Positions 33,472 through 42,623 of a DNA stretch of 64,000 nt are shown piece after piece. Every line of letters begins with the position of its first letter. Position 1 is the stretch's first letter. Position numbers and translations under genes: made by a program. Source of the DNA: Bacteroides sp. (lineage in GTDB: Bacteria > Bacteroidota > Bacteroidia > Bacteroidales > Bacteroidaceae); assembly GCA_017621035.1 (NCBI GenBank), contig JAGATY010000084.1, forward strand, positions 1 to 64,000, read 5' to 3'. The notes beneath the pieces were generated by a model that saw only the letters and a program-made list of their open reading frames with translations, was not told the origin of the DNA and did not search any database.

Positions 33472-35136
33472 GTGGATTGGCTATATAGTTTATTTGTTGA
33501 ACACTCAGCCTTGCAGGCAGTGGTGATTCTCTCCCTGATTTCCGCCATAGGATTGGGACTTGGCAAACTTCGTTTAGGCGGCATCTCGCTAGGTGTAACG
33601 TTTGTCTTCTTCATAGGAATCCTGGCCGGACATTTAGGATTCTCGATAGACCCAATGATGCTCACCTACGCAGAGAGCTTTGGTTTGGTAATCTTTGTAT
33701 ATGCATTAGGCTTGCAAGTAGGCCCAGGTTTCTTTAGTTCCTTCCGACAAGGAGGTGTTCAGTTGAATATGCTGGCTACCGGAGTGGTATTATTGGGCAC
33801 ACTACTGGCCGTTTTAGGTAGCTATACACTTGATATTTCCCTTCCCGATGCGATGGGTATTCTTTGTGGTGCCACCACCAATACTCCTGCTTTAGGTGCC
33901 GCCCAACAGACGCTGAAACAACTGGGAATGGATGCCAGTACACCGGCTTTGGGTTGTGCAGTCACCTATCCGTTGGGAGTAGTAGGTGTTATCCTGGGAA
34001 TACTCCTTATGCGAAAGCTGCTGGTTCGTCCGGAAGATTTACTGGAACAAGATAAAACAGCTGATAATAAGACATTCATTGCAGCCTTTCAAGTCCGCAA
34101 TCCGGGTATATTCAATAAGACTGTTCGCGAGATAGCAGAGATAAGTCTGCAGAAATTTGTTATCTCCCGCTTATGGAGAAATGGTACAGTCAGTATCCCC
34201 ACCTCTGATACAGAAATCATGCAAGACGACCGTTTGCTGATTATTACAGCTGAGAAAGATGCCCCGGCCTTGACAATGTTGTTTGGTGAGCAAGAAGATA
34301 CCGATTGGAACAAGAAAGATATTGACTGGAATGCCATTGATAGTCAGCTCATTTCCCAACGTATTGTCGTGACTCGTCCGGAACTGAACGGTAAGAAATT
34401 AGGCTCACTTCAGTTGCGTCGTCATTATGGCATCAATATCAGTCGTGTCTATCGTAGTGGCGTACAGCTATTACCTACGGCCAATCTCACCTTGCAGTTG
34501 GGTGACCGATTGACGGTAGTAGGCGAAGCACCTTCCGTGCACAATGTGGAAAAGGTGTTGGGTAATGCCATCAAAAGCCTGAAAGAACCCAACCTGGTGG
34601 CCGTGTTTGTGGGCATCGTCTTAGGCTTGGCACTAGGTGCAGTTCCCTTCTCCATCCCGGGAATCAGCATACCCGTGAAGCTAGGATTGGCCGGAGGACC
34701 CATTATTGTGGGCATTCTTATCGGTACATTTGGGCCACGTCTGCATATGATAACCTACACTACCCGTAGTGCCAATCTGATGTTACGCTCACTAGGTTTG
34801 GCTCTCTATCTGGCCTGCTTGGGGCTAGATGCCGGGGCAAGCTTCTTTGAAACCGTGTTTCGCCCAGAAGGTTTGCTCTGGATAGCTGTTGGCTTCGGGC
34901 TGACCATCATTCCGGTCATACTGATGGGTATTTTTTCTTTCCGTGCCATGAAGCTGGATTTCGGAAGTACCTGTGGTATGCTCTGCGGTAGCATGGCCAA
35001 TCCAATGGCACTGAACTATGCCAATGACACACTACCCGGAGACAATCCCTCGGTGGCTTATGCTACCGTCTATCCGCTATGTATGTTCTTGCGAGTCATC
35101 ATTGCTCAAGTAGTATTGATGAGTCTGCTAGGGTAG
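33472..35136 (+). CDS. AspT/YidE-family putative transporter with two TrkA-C domains
   Basis: This 554-residue inner-membrane protein has two hydrophobic halves (about 1-180 and 380-554, five or six segments each) around a cytoplasmic part with two RCK_C/TrkA_C-type domains (about 205-285 and 295-370). The halves carry related GATTNTPALGAA and GSMANPMALNYA reentrant-type motifs, as in the aspartate:alanine exchanger family. The substrate cannot be assigned. The start is GTG (MDWLYSLFVEHSALQ), consistent with the position of the first membrane segment. It is followed by fbp with a 60-bp gap and no obvious promoter, so both may be co-transcribed. Confidence 0.88.
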   Translation: MDWLYSLFVEHSALQAVVILSLISAIGLGLGKLRLGGISLGVTFVFFIGILAGHLGFSIDPMMLTYAESFGLVIFVYALGLQVGPGFFSSFRQGGVQLNMLATGVVLLGTLLAVLGSYTLDISLPDAMGILCGATTNTPALGAAQQTLKQLGMDASTPALGCAVTYPLGVVGVILGILLMRKLLVRPEDLLEQDKTADNKTFIAAFQVRNPGIFNKTVREIAEISLQKFVISRLWRNGTVSIPTSDTEIMQDDRLLIITAEKDAPALTMLFGEQEDTDWNKKDIDWNAIDSQLISQRIVVTRPELNGKKLGSLQLRRHYGINISRVYRSGVQLLPTANLTLQLGDRLTVVGEAPSVHNVEKVLGNAIKSLKEPNLVAVFVGIVLGLALGAVPFSIPGISIPVKLGLAGGPIIVGILIGTFGPRLHMITYTTRSANLMLRSLGLALYLACLGLDAGASFFETVFRPEGLLWIAVGFGLTIIPVILMGIFSFRAMKLDFGSTCGMLCGSMANPMALNYANDTLPGDNPSVAYATVYPLCMFLRVIIAQVVLMSLLG

Positions 35137-35196
35137 AAGGTGTGAGTTGTAGACGATAAAAAGAATTTTGAAAAGAACTGATAAACAGATACTATC

Positions 35197-37188
35197 ATGA
35201 TGGGAAATATCACAGAAGAAGACATTGCGAAAGATTTGCGCTATTTACAACTGCTGTCACGTAGCTTCCCGACTATTGCCGAAGCCAGTACCGAAATCAT
35301 AAACCTGGAGGCCATTCTGAATCTGCCTAAAGGAACCGAACATTTCCTCTCGGACATTCACGGAGAGTATGAGGCTTTCCAACACGTGTTGAAGAATGCT
35401 TCCGGTGCCGTGAAACGCAAAGTAAATGAGATTTTTGGCGATACCTTGACCAAAGCAGAGAAGAAAGAACTCTGTACATTGATCTATTATCCGGAAGAGA
35501 AACTTCGTTTGCTGAAAGAACAAGAGCAAGACCTTGATGCCTGGTACCTGCTTACCTTGACCCGTTTGGTGCGTGTTTGCCAGAATGTCTCTTCCAAATA
35601 CACCCGTTCCAAAGTGCGGAAATCGCTCCCTCGCGAATTCTCTTACATCATACAAGAGCTGCTTCACGAGTCTACCATCGACCCCAACAAGCATGCTTAC
35701 ATCAGTGTAATTCTCTCCACCATCATCTCAACCCGTCGTGCCGATGACTTTATCATTGCCATGTGTAACCTGATACAACGTCTGACCATAGATTTGTTGC
35801 ACATTGTTGGCGATATTTACGACCGAGGCCCCGGTGCTCATCTCATCATGGATTTGCTCTGCGACTACCATAACTTTGATATTCAATGGGGTAATCACGA
35901 TGTGCTTTGGATGGGTGCAGCAGCCGGTAACGATGCTTGTATTGCCAATGTGGTGCGTATGTGCATGCGTTATGCCAACTTGCTAACACTGGAAGATGGC
36001 TATGGCATAAACCTGCTTCCGCTGGCCACCTTTGCCATGGAGACCTATGCCGATGACCCTTGTACGGTATTTGCTCCTAAGATGGACTTCTGTTCCGAAG
36101 GCGAACATAGCGAAAAAACATTACGCCTGATGGCTCAGATGCACAAGGCCATTACCATTATACAACTGAAACTGGAGGCTGCTATTATAGACCGACGTCC
36201 TGACTTTGGTATGAATGACCGGAAACTTCTCCATTGCATCGATTATGAGCGGGGAGTGTTTATTCATAACGGAAAGGAGTATGAACTGGAAGATACCTAT
36301 TTCCCCACCATTGACCCGGAAAATCCTTACCAACTAACCGAGGAAGAGCAGATACTGGTGCAGAAACTACACGCCTCGTTTGTCAATAGTGAGAAACTAC
36401 AAAAGCATATGCGTTGCCTCTACACCTACGGAGGTATGTACACGGTGTGCAATAGCAATCTGCTGTTCCATGCCTCTGTGCCAATGAATGAAGATGCCAC
36501 CTTCAAGCATGTACGCATAGGCGAGAAAGAGTATTGGGGGCAGAAGTTGTTACAGAAAACCGACCAGCTGATGCGTACCGCTTACTTTGATGAAGAGGGA
36601 GAGAAGAAAGCCTTTGCGAGAGACTACATGTGGTACATGTGGTGCGGCCCTGATGCTCCCTCTTACGACAAAGATAAGATGACTACTTTCGAGAAATACT
36701 TCGTCGTAGATAAAAGTCTTATGAAAGAGGTGAAAGGCTATTATTACACCTTGCGCAATCGTGCCGACGTCTGTGATACCATCCTTCAAGAGTTTGGCGT
36801 AGAGCCTGGTCCTCATTCCCACATCATCAACGGACATGTGCCTGTAAAGACTCTGAGAGGTGAGCAACCCATCAAGGCAGATGGTAAACTGATTGTCATT
36901 GATGGAGGCTTCTCGAAAGCCTACCAACCGGCAACCGGTATTGCGGGCTATACCTTGGTTTACCATAGCCATGGCCTGCAGTTGGTACAACACGAGCCCT
37001 TCCAAACTCGCCAACGAGCCATCGAAGAGGGAAAAGACATCAAGTCCACCACCTTCCTGGTAGAGTACACCTCCCAACGCATGATGGTGCGCGATACCGA
37101 TAAAGGTCGCAAGCTGGCCACCGTAATTAGTGACCTACGCAAACTTTTGGTAGCCTATCGCACCGGCCTGATTAAAGAAAAAGAGTGA
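35197..37188 (+). CDS. fbp: Fructose-1,6-bisphosphatase class III
   Basis: This 663-residue enzyme removes phosphate from fructose-1,6-bisphosphate in gluconeogenesis. It is the large FBPase III type typical of Firmicutes and Bacteroidetes, a calcineurin-like phosphoesterase. Motifs are LSDIHGEYEAF (Asp53, His55), GDIYDRGPG near 208, WGNHDVLWMG near 232, and a C-terminal NGHVPVKTLRGE segment near 545. With the PPi-dependent phosphofructokinase at 6128, the window encodes both directions of this step. A strong terminator follows at 37245. Confidence 0.96.
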   Translation: MMGNITEEDIAKDLRYLQLLSRSFPTIAEASTEIINLEAILNLPKGTEHFLSDIHGEYEAFQHVLKNASGAVKRKVNEIFGDTLTKAEKKELCTLIYYPEEKLRLLKEQEQDLDAWYLLTLTRLVRVCQNVSSKYTRSKVRKSLPREFSYIIQELLHESTIDPNKHAYISVILSTIISTRRADDFIIAMCNLIQRLTIDLLHIVGDIYDRGPGAHLIMDLLCDYHNFDIQWGNHDVLWMGAAAGNDACIANVVRMCMRYANLLTLEDGYGINLLPLATFAMETYADDPCTVFAPKMDFCSEGEHSEKTLRLMAQMHKAITIIQLKLEAAIIDRRPDFGMNDRKLLHCIDYERGVFIHNGKEYELEDTYFPTIDPENPYQLTEEEQILVQKLHASFVNSEKLQKHMRCLYTYGGMYTVCNSNLLFHASVPMNEDATFKHVRIGEKEYWGQKLLQKTDQLMRTAYFDEEGEKKAFARDYMWYMWCGPDAPSYDKDKMTTFEKYFVVDKSLMKEVKGYYYTLRNRADVCDTILQEFGVEPGPHSHIINGHVPVKTLRGEQPIKADGKLIVIDGGFSKAYQPATGIAGYTLVYHSHGLQLVQHEPFQTRQRAIEEGKDIKSTTFLVEYTSQRMMVRDTDKGRKLATVISDLRKLLVAYRTGLIKEKE

Positions 37189-37244
37189 TGCAAGCCTAAA
37201 CTCTCACCCATCCATCCGTAGAGTTTGCTTCACACATCTACTTA

Positions 37245-37294
37245 AGAGTTGCCTCTTCCTATCCATCCGTTGGGAAGAGGCAACTCTCTTTTTA
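37245..37294 (+). terminator. Rho-independent terminator after fbp
   Basis: A perfect 15-bp stem (AGAGTTGCCTCTTCC / GGAAGAGGCAACTCT) with a 13-nt loop is followed by CTTTTT. Confidence 0.93.
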
Positions 37295-37386
37295 TCCGGT
37301 TAACAAGTGGTGGGAGAGTCTTGTTAATCGTTCCCCCTCACATGACTATACCGTAATCTAGTGGAAATTACATGCCGTGTTTTCAA

Positions 37387-37496
37387 GGATAAAACGCCGT
37401 TTTATCCCCGTTATCTCTATGTTATCCATTCGGTAATACTTCGATATAAGTTTGATAAAGTACTGATATTTCAAGTAGATAACATAGAAATATCGA
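37387..37496. repeat. Strongly degenerate 22-bp phased array, about 5 units
   Basis: The first unit is the perfect palindrome GGATAAAACGCCGTTTTATCC. Four further 22-bp steps (37409, 37431, 37453, 37475) each carry TTATC or GATA words in a similar phase, and outer halves such as CTTCGATAT and ATATCGAAG also pair. Similarity is low, so assignment to the 22-bp class is tentative. Nothing coding is seen in 37295-37674. Confidence 0.45.
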
Positions 37497-37639
37497 AGCA
37501 TTATCGAATCTGTTACGGAGAGGGTAGGAGGGAGATAGGGAGAAGAATTGGGGAGAAGTTCTTTCACTTCTGATGTTGTTGGCGGGTGGGTAGAAATAAA
37601 ATAAAGAGAAGTTCTTCTGATAGGTTATGGAAAAAATTG

Positions 37640-37647
37640 TAACTTTG
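37640..37647 (+). promoter_or_regulatory. -7 box of the YjbH-like gene
   Basis: TAACTTTG is a perfect match 27 bp before ATG 37675. It lies inside the longer frame that starts at 37627, so that start is rejected. Confidence 0.55.
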
Positions 37648-37674
37648 CCGCCAAATACAGACTTTGACAAACTA

Positions 37675-38469
37675 ATGAAAAGGTTTATCTTACTAATCCT
37701 ATGTTGCTTGTGCTTGTGTATAGATAAAGGCTATGCACAATATATAGACGGTACTACAGGATTGCTACATATGCCAACTGCTGATATGCAGAGGGATAAG
37801 ACGTTGATGTTGGGTGCCGGATATTTGCGTAAAGAGGCCACTCCTTCCAAATGGTATTATGATACGTGGAACTACTATTTGAATGTAACTTTCTTCCCCT
37901 GGTTGGAGGTTTCATATACGTGTGTGCTGTTCACGGCTAAGTCTTTGGGCTTGGAGCCTTATGGCTATTCGGGTTATACAAATCAGGATCGTCACTTCTC
38001 TGCCCGTCTGCGTTTGTGGAAAGAAGGATGGTGGAAACCTTGGACTCCTCAAATTGTGCTAGGTGTGAATGACTTTACTTCCGGTTCGGGAGGCGACTAT
38101 ACCAACTTTGGGGTAGATGGCGATGGAAATGGTTACTTCAATCGTTATTATCTGGCGGCCACCAAGCATCTGGATTTCTTGAACTGGGGCAAGGTAGGAG
38201 TACATGCTGCTTACGTCTACAACAAACGTAATGTAGACAAGCTGAACGGTATCGCCTTGGGTGCAGACTATGCAGTACCTCTTCCGGTCAACAGACACAA
38301 GTTATTGAAGCTATTACACGAGGTAAAGGTGATGGCGGAATATGACTCCAAAGGCATCAACATAGGTGGTAACTTGTCCATTTGGGAAGACCATTTCAAT
38401 GTGATGATGGAACTTTATCGTTGCAAGTATCCGTCGGTAGGAATCAACTTTAAGGTACATCTGAAGTAA
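37675..38469 (+). CDS. YjbH-like outer-membrane protein
   Basis: This 264-residue protein has a signal peptide (MKRFILLILCCLCLCIDKGYA) and then a YjbH-type opening (QYIDGTTGLLHMPTADMQRDKTLMLG). Its alternating aromatic strands suggest a beta-barrel, ending in FKVHLK without the classical terminal Phe. YjbH proteins are linked to exopolysaccharide export in other bacteria, but no polysaccharide genes are nearby. It is monocistronic, with a hairpin after the gene at 38495. Confidence 0.8.
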   Translation: MKRFILLILCCLCLCIDKGYAQYIDGTTGLLHMPTADMQRDKTLMLGAGYLRKEATPSKWYYDTWNYYLNVTFFPWLEVSYTCVLFTAKSLGLEPYGYSGYTNQDRHFSARLRLWKEGWWKPWTPQIVLGVNDFTSGSGGDYTNFGVDGDGNGYFNRYYLAATKHLDFLNWGKVGVHAAYVYNKRNVDKLNGIALGADYAVPLPVNRHKLLKLLHEVKVMAEYDSKGINIGGNLSIWEDHFNVMMELYRCKYPSVGINFKVHLK

Positions 38470-38494
38470 TGTTTCATATAAGAAAACTACTGTT

Positions 38495-38518
38495 CAAGGG
38501 CGCTAAGAGGCGCCTTTG
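38495..38518 (+). terminator. Hairpin after the YjbH-like gene
   Basis: CAAGGGCGC pairs with GCGCCTTTG around a 5-6 nt loop, followed by TTATTTATAAAT rather than a pure T-run. Confidence 0.55.
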
Positions 38519-38564
38519 TTATTTATAAATGTAGTTTCATGTCTCATTATTCAAGAAAAAGAAC

Positions 38565-38572
38565 TATTTTTG
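38565..38572 (+). promoter_or_regulatory. -7 box of the pheT operon
   Basis: TATTTTTG is a perfect match 35 bp before ATG 38608. No clear -33 box is present, and no T-box or leader-peptide structure was seen. Confidence 0.5.
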
Positions 38573-38607
38573 CAGGTCAAATTAAGAAACAATAAAAACA
38601 TAGCTAT

Positions 38608-41070
38608 ATGAATATCTCTTATAATTGGTTGAAAGAGTATGTCGATTTCGACTTGACACCGGACGAAGTAGCCGCTGCATTAACCTCTATCGGATTGGAA
38701 ACCGGTGGGGTGGAAGAGGTACAAACCATTAAAGGCGGATTGGAAGGCCTCGTCATTGGTGAAGTGCTGACATGCGAACCTCATCCAAATTCAGATCACA
38801 TGCACGTCACTACTGTTAATTTGGACCAGGGTGATCCGGTACAGATTGTTTGCGGTGCACCGAATGTAGCTGCAGGACAAAAGGTTGTGGTGGCTACATT
38901 GGGCACAAAGTTGTATGATGGTGACGAGTGTTTTACAATCAAGAAATCAAAGCTTCGCGGGGTAGAATCCAACGGTATGATATGTGCTGAGGATGAAATT
39001 GGTATCGGTACCGACCATGCCGGCATCATTGTATTGCCCGCCGATGTTGTTCCAGGCACGCTTGCTAAAGAGTACTACAACATCAAGAGCGATTATGTAC
39101 TGGAGGTAGACATCACTCCTAACCGTGCCGATGCTTGCTCTCACTATGGTGTGGCACGCGACTTGTATGCCTATCTGTTGCAAAATGGCAAGGCTACGAC
39201 TCTGAAGAAACCCTCTGTAGAGGCGTTTGCGGTAGAGAACAATGATTTGGACATCAAGGTAACCGTAGAAAATACCGAGGCTTGCCCACGTTATGCAGGC
39301 GTTACCGTGAAGGGTGTTACCGTGAAAGAGAGTCCCGAATGGTTGCAAAACAAGTTGCGTCTGATTGGTGTACGTCCCATCAACAATGTGGTGGATGTTA
39401 CCAATTACATTGTTCACGCTTTCGGTCAACCACTCCATTGCTTCGATGCAGACAAGATTAAGGGAGGTGAAGTGATTGTAAAAACAATGCCTGAAGGTAC
39501 TCCCTTTGTGACGCTGGACGAGGTAGAACGCAAGTTGAGTGAGCGCGACCTGATGATTTGCAATAAGGAAGAGGCCATGTGTATTGGTGGCGTATTCGGT
39601 GGTTTGGATTCCGGTTCTACGGAAGAGACTAAGAACGTCTTCTTGGAAAGCGCTTATTTCCATCCTACTTGGATTCGTAAGACGGCTCGTCGTCATGGCC
39701 TGAGCACCGATGCATCTTTCCGTTTTGAACGTGGTATCGACCCCAACAATACGATCTATTGCCTGAAACTGGCAGCATTGATGGTGAAGGAGTTGGCCGG
39801 TGGTACCATCTCTTCCGACGTTAAGGACATCTGTGCGACTCCGGCACAAGATTTTCGTGTGGAGCTTCCCTATGCAAAGGTTCACTCTCTGATAGGTAAA
39901 GAGATTCCGGCAGATACCATTAAGCGCATTGTAACAAGCTTGGAAATGAAGATTGTTGCAGAAACAGCTGAGGGCTTGACTCTGGATGTTCCTCCTTACC
40001 GTGTGGATGTACAACGCGATTGTGATGTGATTGAAGACATCCTTCGCATCTATGGATATAATAATGTAGAGATTCCTACTACTCTGAAGTCCAGCCTCAC
40101 CACCAAGGGAGAGCAGGACAAGTCAAACAAGTTGCAAAACCTGGTGGCAGAGCAGTTGGTGGGATGCGGTTTCAATGAAATCCTTAACAACTCGTTGACA
40201 CGTGCAGCTTATTATGATGGTCTGGAAAGCTATCCGGCAAAGAATCTGGTCATGCTGATGAATCCGCTGAGTGCAGACCTCAATGCCATGCGTCAAACCC
40301 TCTTGTTTGGCGGATTGGAAAGCATCGTTCGCAATGCAAACCGTAAGATGGGAGACCTGAAGTTCTTTGAGTTCGGTAACTGCTACTACTACAACGAGGA
40401 GAAGAAGAATCCCGAAAAAGCACTTGCTGCCTATTCCGAAGACTATCACCTTGGCTTGTGGGTAACCGGCAAGAAGGTTTCAAACTCATGGGCACATGCC
40501 GATGAAGAGAGTTCGGTATATGAGTTGAAGGCTTATGTAGAGAACAACTTTGCACGACTGGGATTGAATATGCGCGACTTGGTTATCGGTAACTTGACCG
40601 ATGACATTTATGCTGCAGCACTCTCTGTACAGACACGTGGAGGCAAGCGTTTGGCCACTTTGGGTGTGATTACAAAGAAGATTCTGAAAGCATTTGATAT
40701 AGATAACGAGGTCTACTATGCTGACCTTAGCTGGAAAGAGTTGCTGAAGGCCATCAAAAATGTGAAAGTAAACTTTACCGAGCTTTCTAAATTCCCGGCC
40801 GTAAAACGAGACTTGGCTCTGCTGCTCGACAAGAAAGTACAGTTTGCCGAGATTGAAAAGATTGCTTACGAAACAGAGAAGAAACTACTGAAGGCCGTAG
40901 AACTCTTTGACGTTTACGAAGGCAAGAACCTGGAAGCCGGAAAGAAATCGTATGCCGTAAGCTTCACTTTGCAGGATGAGAATGCAACGTTGAATGACAA
41001 ACAGATTGATAAAATCATGTCTAAGCTCATTGCTAATCTGCAAAACAAGCTGGATGCCAAACTGAGATAA
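38608..41070 (+). CDS. pheT: Phenylalanyl-tRNA synthetase beta subunit
   Basis: This 820-residue PheRS beta subunit pairs with PheS (not in this window) to charge tRNA-Phe. Domain order is the N-terminal MNISYNWLKEYVDF segment, EMAP-like tRNA-binding domain (about 40-155), B3/4 editing domain (about 210-385), B5 domain (about 405-475) and the C-terminal FDX-ACB domain (about 725-820, KFPAVKRDLALLLDKKV). The full normal length is retained. It is the first gene of a pheT-yebC-TSCPD operon. Confidence 0.97.
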   Translation: MNISYNWLKEYVDFDLTPDEVAAALTSIGLETGGVEEVQTIKGGLEGLVIGEVLTCEPHPNSDHMHVTTVNLDQGDPVQIVCGAPNVAAGQKVVVATLGTKLYDGDECFTIKKSKLRGVESNGMICAEDEIGIGTDHAGIIVLPADVVPGTLAKEYYNIKSDYVLEVDITPNRADACSHYGVARDLYAYLLQNGKATTLKKPSVEAFAVENNDLDIKVTVENTEACPRYAGVTVKGVTVKESPEWLQNKLRLIGVRPINNVVDVTNYIVHAFGQPLHCFDADKIKGGEVIVKTMPEGTPFVTLDEVERKLSERDLMICNKEEAMCIGGVFGGLDSGSTEETKNVFLESAYFHPTWIRKTARRHGLSTDASFRFERGIDPNNTIYCLKLAALMVKELAGGTISSDVKDICATPAQDFRVELPYAKVHSLIGKEIPADTIKRIVTSLEMKIVAETAEGLTLDVPPYRVDVQRDCDVIEDILRIYGYNNVEIPTTLKSSLTTKGEQDKSNKLQNLVAEQLVGCGFNEILNNSLTRAAYYDGLESYPAKNLVMLMNPLSADLNAMRQTLLFGGLESIVRNANRKMGDLKFFEFGNCYYYNEEKKNPEKALAAYSEDYHLGLWVTGKKVSNSWAHADEESSVYELKAYVENNFARLGLNMRDLVIGNLTDDIYAAALSVQTRGGKRLATLGVITKKILKAFDIDNEVYYADLSWKELLKAIKNVKVNFTELSKFPAVKRDLALLLDKKVQFAEIEKIAYETEKKLLKAVELFDVYEGKNLEAGKKSYAVSFTLQDENATLNDKQIDKIMSKLIANLQNKLDAKLR

Positions 41071-41102
41071 AACAAAATTATAAATCATAAATCATAAATC
41101 AA

Positions 41103-41840
41103 ATGGGAAGAGCGTTTGAATATAGAAAAGCTGCAAAGCTGAAAAGATGGGGCCACATGGCCAAAACATTTACAAGACTGGGTAAGCAGATTGCCATTGC
41201 CGTAAAGGCCGGTGGTCCGGAACCTGATACCAATCCGGCACTTCGTTCAATCATTGCAACCTGTAAGCGTGAGAACATGCCGAAGGACAACATCGAGCGT
41301 GCCATCAAAAATGCAATGGGTAAAGACCAAAGCGAGTACAAAGGCATGACTTACGAGGGTTATGGCCCTCACGGAGTAGCAGTATTTGTTGATACACTGA
41401 CAGATAACACCACACGTACCGTAGCCGATGTGCGTTCGGTATTCAATAAGTTTGGTGGAAACCTCGGTACTACCGGTTCGTTGGCATTCCTTTTCGACCA
41501 CAAGTGTGTATTCACTTTCAAGAAGAAAGAAGGCATGGACATGGAAGAGTTTATCCTCGAAATGATTGATTTCGATGTAGAGGAAGACTACGAAGAGGAT
41601 GAAGAAGAAGGCACAATCACCATCTATGGCGACCCGAAGAGCTATTCTGCCATCCAGAAGCACCTGGAAGAGTGCGGCTTTGAAGATGTCGGTGGTGAGT
41701 TTACCTACATTCCTAACGACCAGAAAGATGTGACTCCTGAACAACGTGAAACCATTGACAAGATGGTAGAACGCCTGGAAGAGTTCGACGATGTACAAAC
41801 TGTTTATACAAACATGAAGCCGGAAGAAAGCGAAGAGTAA
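41103..41840 (+). CDS. yebC: YebC/PmpR-family DNA-binding or translation-associated protein
   Basis: This 245-residue protein has the three-domain YebC fold: a basic N-terminal helical domain (MGRAFEYRKAAKLKRWGHMAK, NPALRSIIATCKRENMPKDNIERAI) and two alpha/beta domains with an acidic stretch (DYEEDEEEGTITIYG). Family members are described as transcriptional regulators and, more recently, as factors that relieve ribosome stalling. It follows pheT after 32 bp and ends 1 bp before the TSCPD gene. Confidence 0.94.
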   Translation: MGRAFEYRKAAKLKRWGHMAKTFTRLGKQIAIAVKAGGPEPDTNPALRSIIATCKRENMPKDNIERAIKNAMGKDQSEYKGMTYEGYGPHGVAVFVDTLTDNTTRTVADVRSVFNKFGGNLGTTGSLAFLFDHKCVFTFKKKEGMDMEEFILEMIDFDVEEDYEEDEEEGTITIYGDPKSYSAIQKHLEECGFEDVGGEFTYIPNDQKDVTPEQRETIDKMVERLEEFDDVQTVYTNMKPEESEE

Positions 41841-41841
41841 A

Positions 41842-42090
41842 ATGGCATCATACACGTATAAAACACAAGGTACATGCAGCTCACACATCGAGTTGGAGGT
41901 AGAAGACGGCATCATTCGCTCAGTAGCCTATTGGGGCGGATGCAATGGTAATCTGCAAGGCATCTCCCGCCTGGTAAAAGGCATGCCGGTAAGTGAGGTA
42001 ATCACTCGCTTGGAAGGCGTCCGTTGTGGCGGGCGTCCTACGTCTTGTCCCGACCAATTGTGTAAAGCACTGCATGAGATGGGCTATTAA
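41842..42090 (+). CDS. TIGR03905-type TSCPD domain protein
   Basis: This 82-residue protein ends in the TSCPD motif (CGGRPTSCPDQLCKAL) that names the family. GGCNGNLQGISRLVKGM in the middle provides additional Cys. Related TSCPD modules occur at the C-terminus of ribonucleotide reductases. The role of the stand-alone form is unknown; the Cys set suggests metal or redox chemistry. It is the last gene of the pheT operon, with a terminator 25 bp downstream. Confidence 0.9.
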   Translation: MASYTYKTQGTCSSHIELEVEDGIIRSVAYWGGCNGNLQGISRLVKGMPVSEVITRLEGVRCGGRPTSCPDQLCKALHEMGY

Positions 42091-42114
42091 CCCATTCTTA
42101 TAGCAAACAAATCA

Positions 42115-42159
42115 CTTCCCTATCCTGAAGCATAAAACTTTGGGGTAGGGATTTTTTTT
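42115..42159 (+). terminator. Rho-independent terminator of the pheT operon
   Basis: TTCCCTATCC pairs with GGGGTAGGGA across about 15 nt and is followed by TTTTTTTT. Confidence 0.85.
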
Positions 42160-42202
42160 GTGTGACATATTGCGGAAAATGTGAAATTGTAGCCTAATAT
42201 TT

Positions 42203-42336
42203 ACGTCAGTTCGGTAGATGGTCTGAAAGACCAGGTGGCGAAGCCACTTCTAATAACCGCGGACTTTCAAGTCCGTGGATAGACTACTCGATTTCTATCC
42301 ATCCGTCTGGAAGACGGGACCGGAGGCTATAGTAGT
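42203..42336. repeat. CTGAAAG-palindrome cluster, copy 1
   Basis: This 134-bp block contains GGTCTGAAAGACC, GTGGCGAAGCCAC, CGCGGACTTTCAAGTCCGTG and CCGTCTGGAAGACGG hairpins. It is collinear and nearly identical (same length) to 56631-56764. A third, shorter relative lies at 58347-58460. It resembles REP-type palindromic elements; no RAYT transposase is in the window. Confidence 0.85.
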
Positions 42337-42341
42337 GTTAT

Positions 42342-42419
42342 TAGAGTTGACGAGTTAACGAGTTGACAAGACACAAGGCCTCGTCAACTTGTCAACTAGT
42401 CCCTTGTCAACTCTGTTTA
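42342..42419. repeat. Inverted repeat of GAGTTGACGAGTTAAC / GTCAACTTGTCAAC words
   Basis: The left arm GAGTTGACGAGTTAACGAG and right arm CTCGTCAACTTGTCAAC flank GACACAAGG. Variants occur at 52957-53015, 57938-57990 and 58467-58482. Nothing coding is seen in 42420-42623, which carries only a weak TACTTTTA box at 42588-42595. Confidence 0.65.
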
Positions 42420-42623
42420 AACCCTGGGGTATAAGAACATTGGCTTCAATGGCAAATTCTATACATTCCCCTATTTCCTGACTTTCTTACTGAAGAGGTT
42501 TGTGGCTGCATCCTCCTCCCGCTAGTTTCTCTTGGTTTCTCTTCAACAAAACCAAAACAATCTTATCGGTCGTTTGTTTTTTATTACTACTTTTACGCCC
42601 GTTTAGATATTGTTAGAAGAAAT

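Noticed and set aside
37361..37573. Frames on both strands across the 37.4-kb intergenic region
   Set aside because: They overlap each other and the palindromic, 22-bp-phased stretch between a strong terminator and a promoter.
38947..40014. 355-codon frame antisense to pheT
   Set aside because: It lies fully within pheT, which is a certain gene; long antisense frames are common in codon-biased genes, and its product shows no domain.
42420..42623. Metal-responsive riboswitch before the Nramp gene
   Set aside because: No yybP-ykoY or NiCo-like conserved core could be recognised by eye in the leader.
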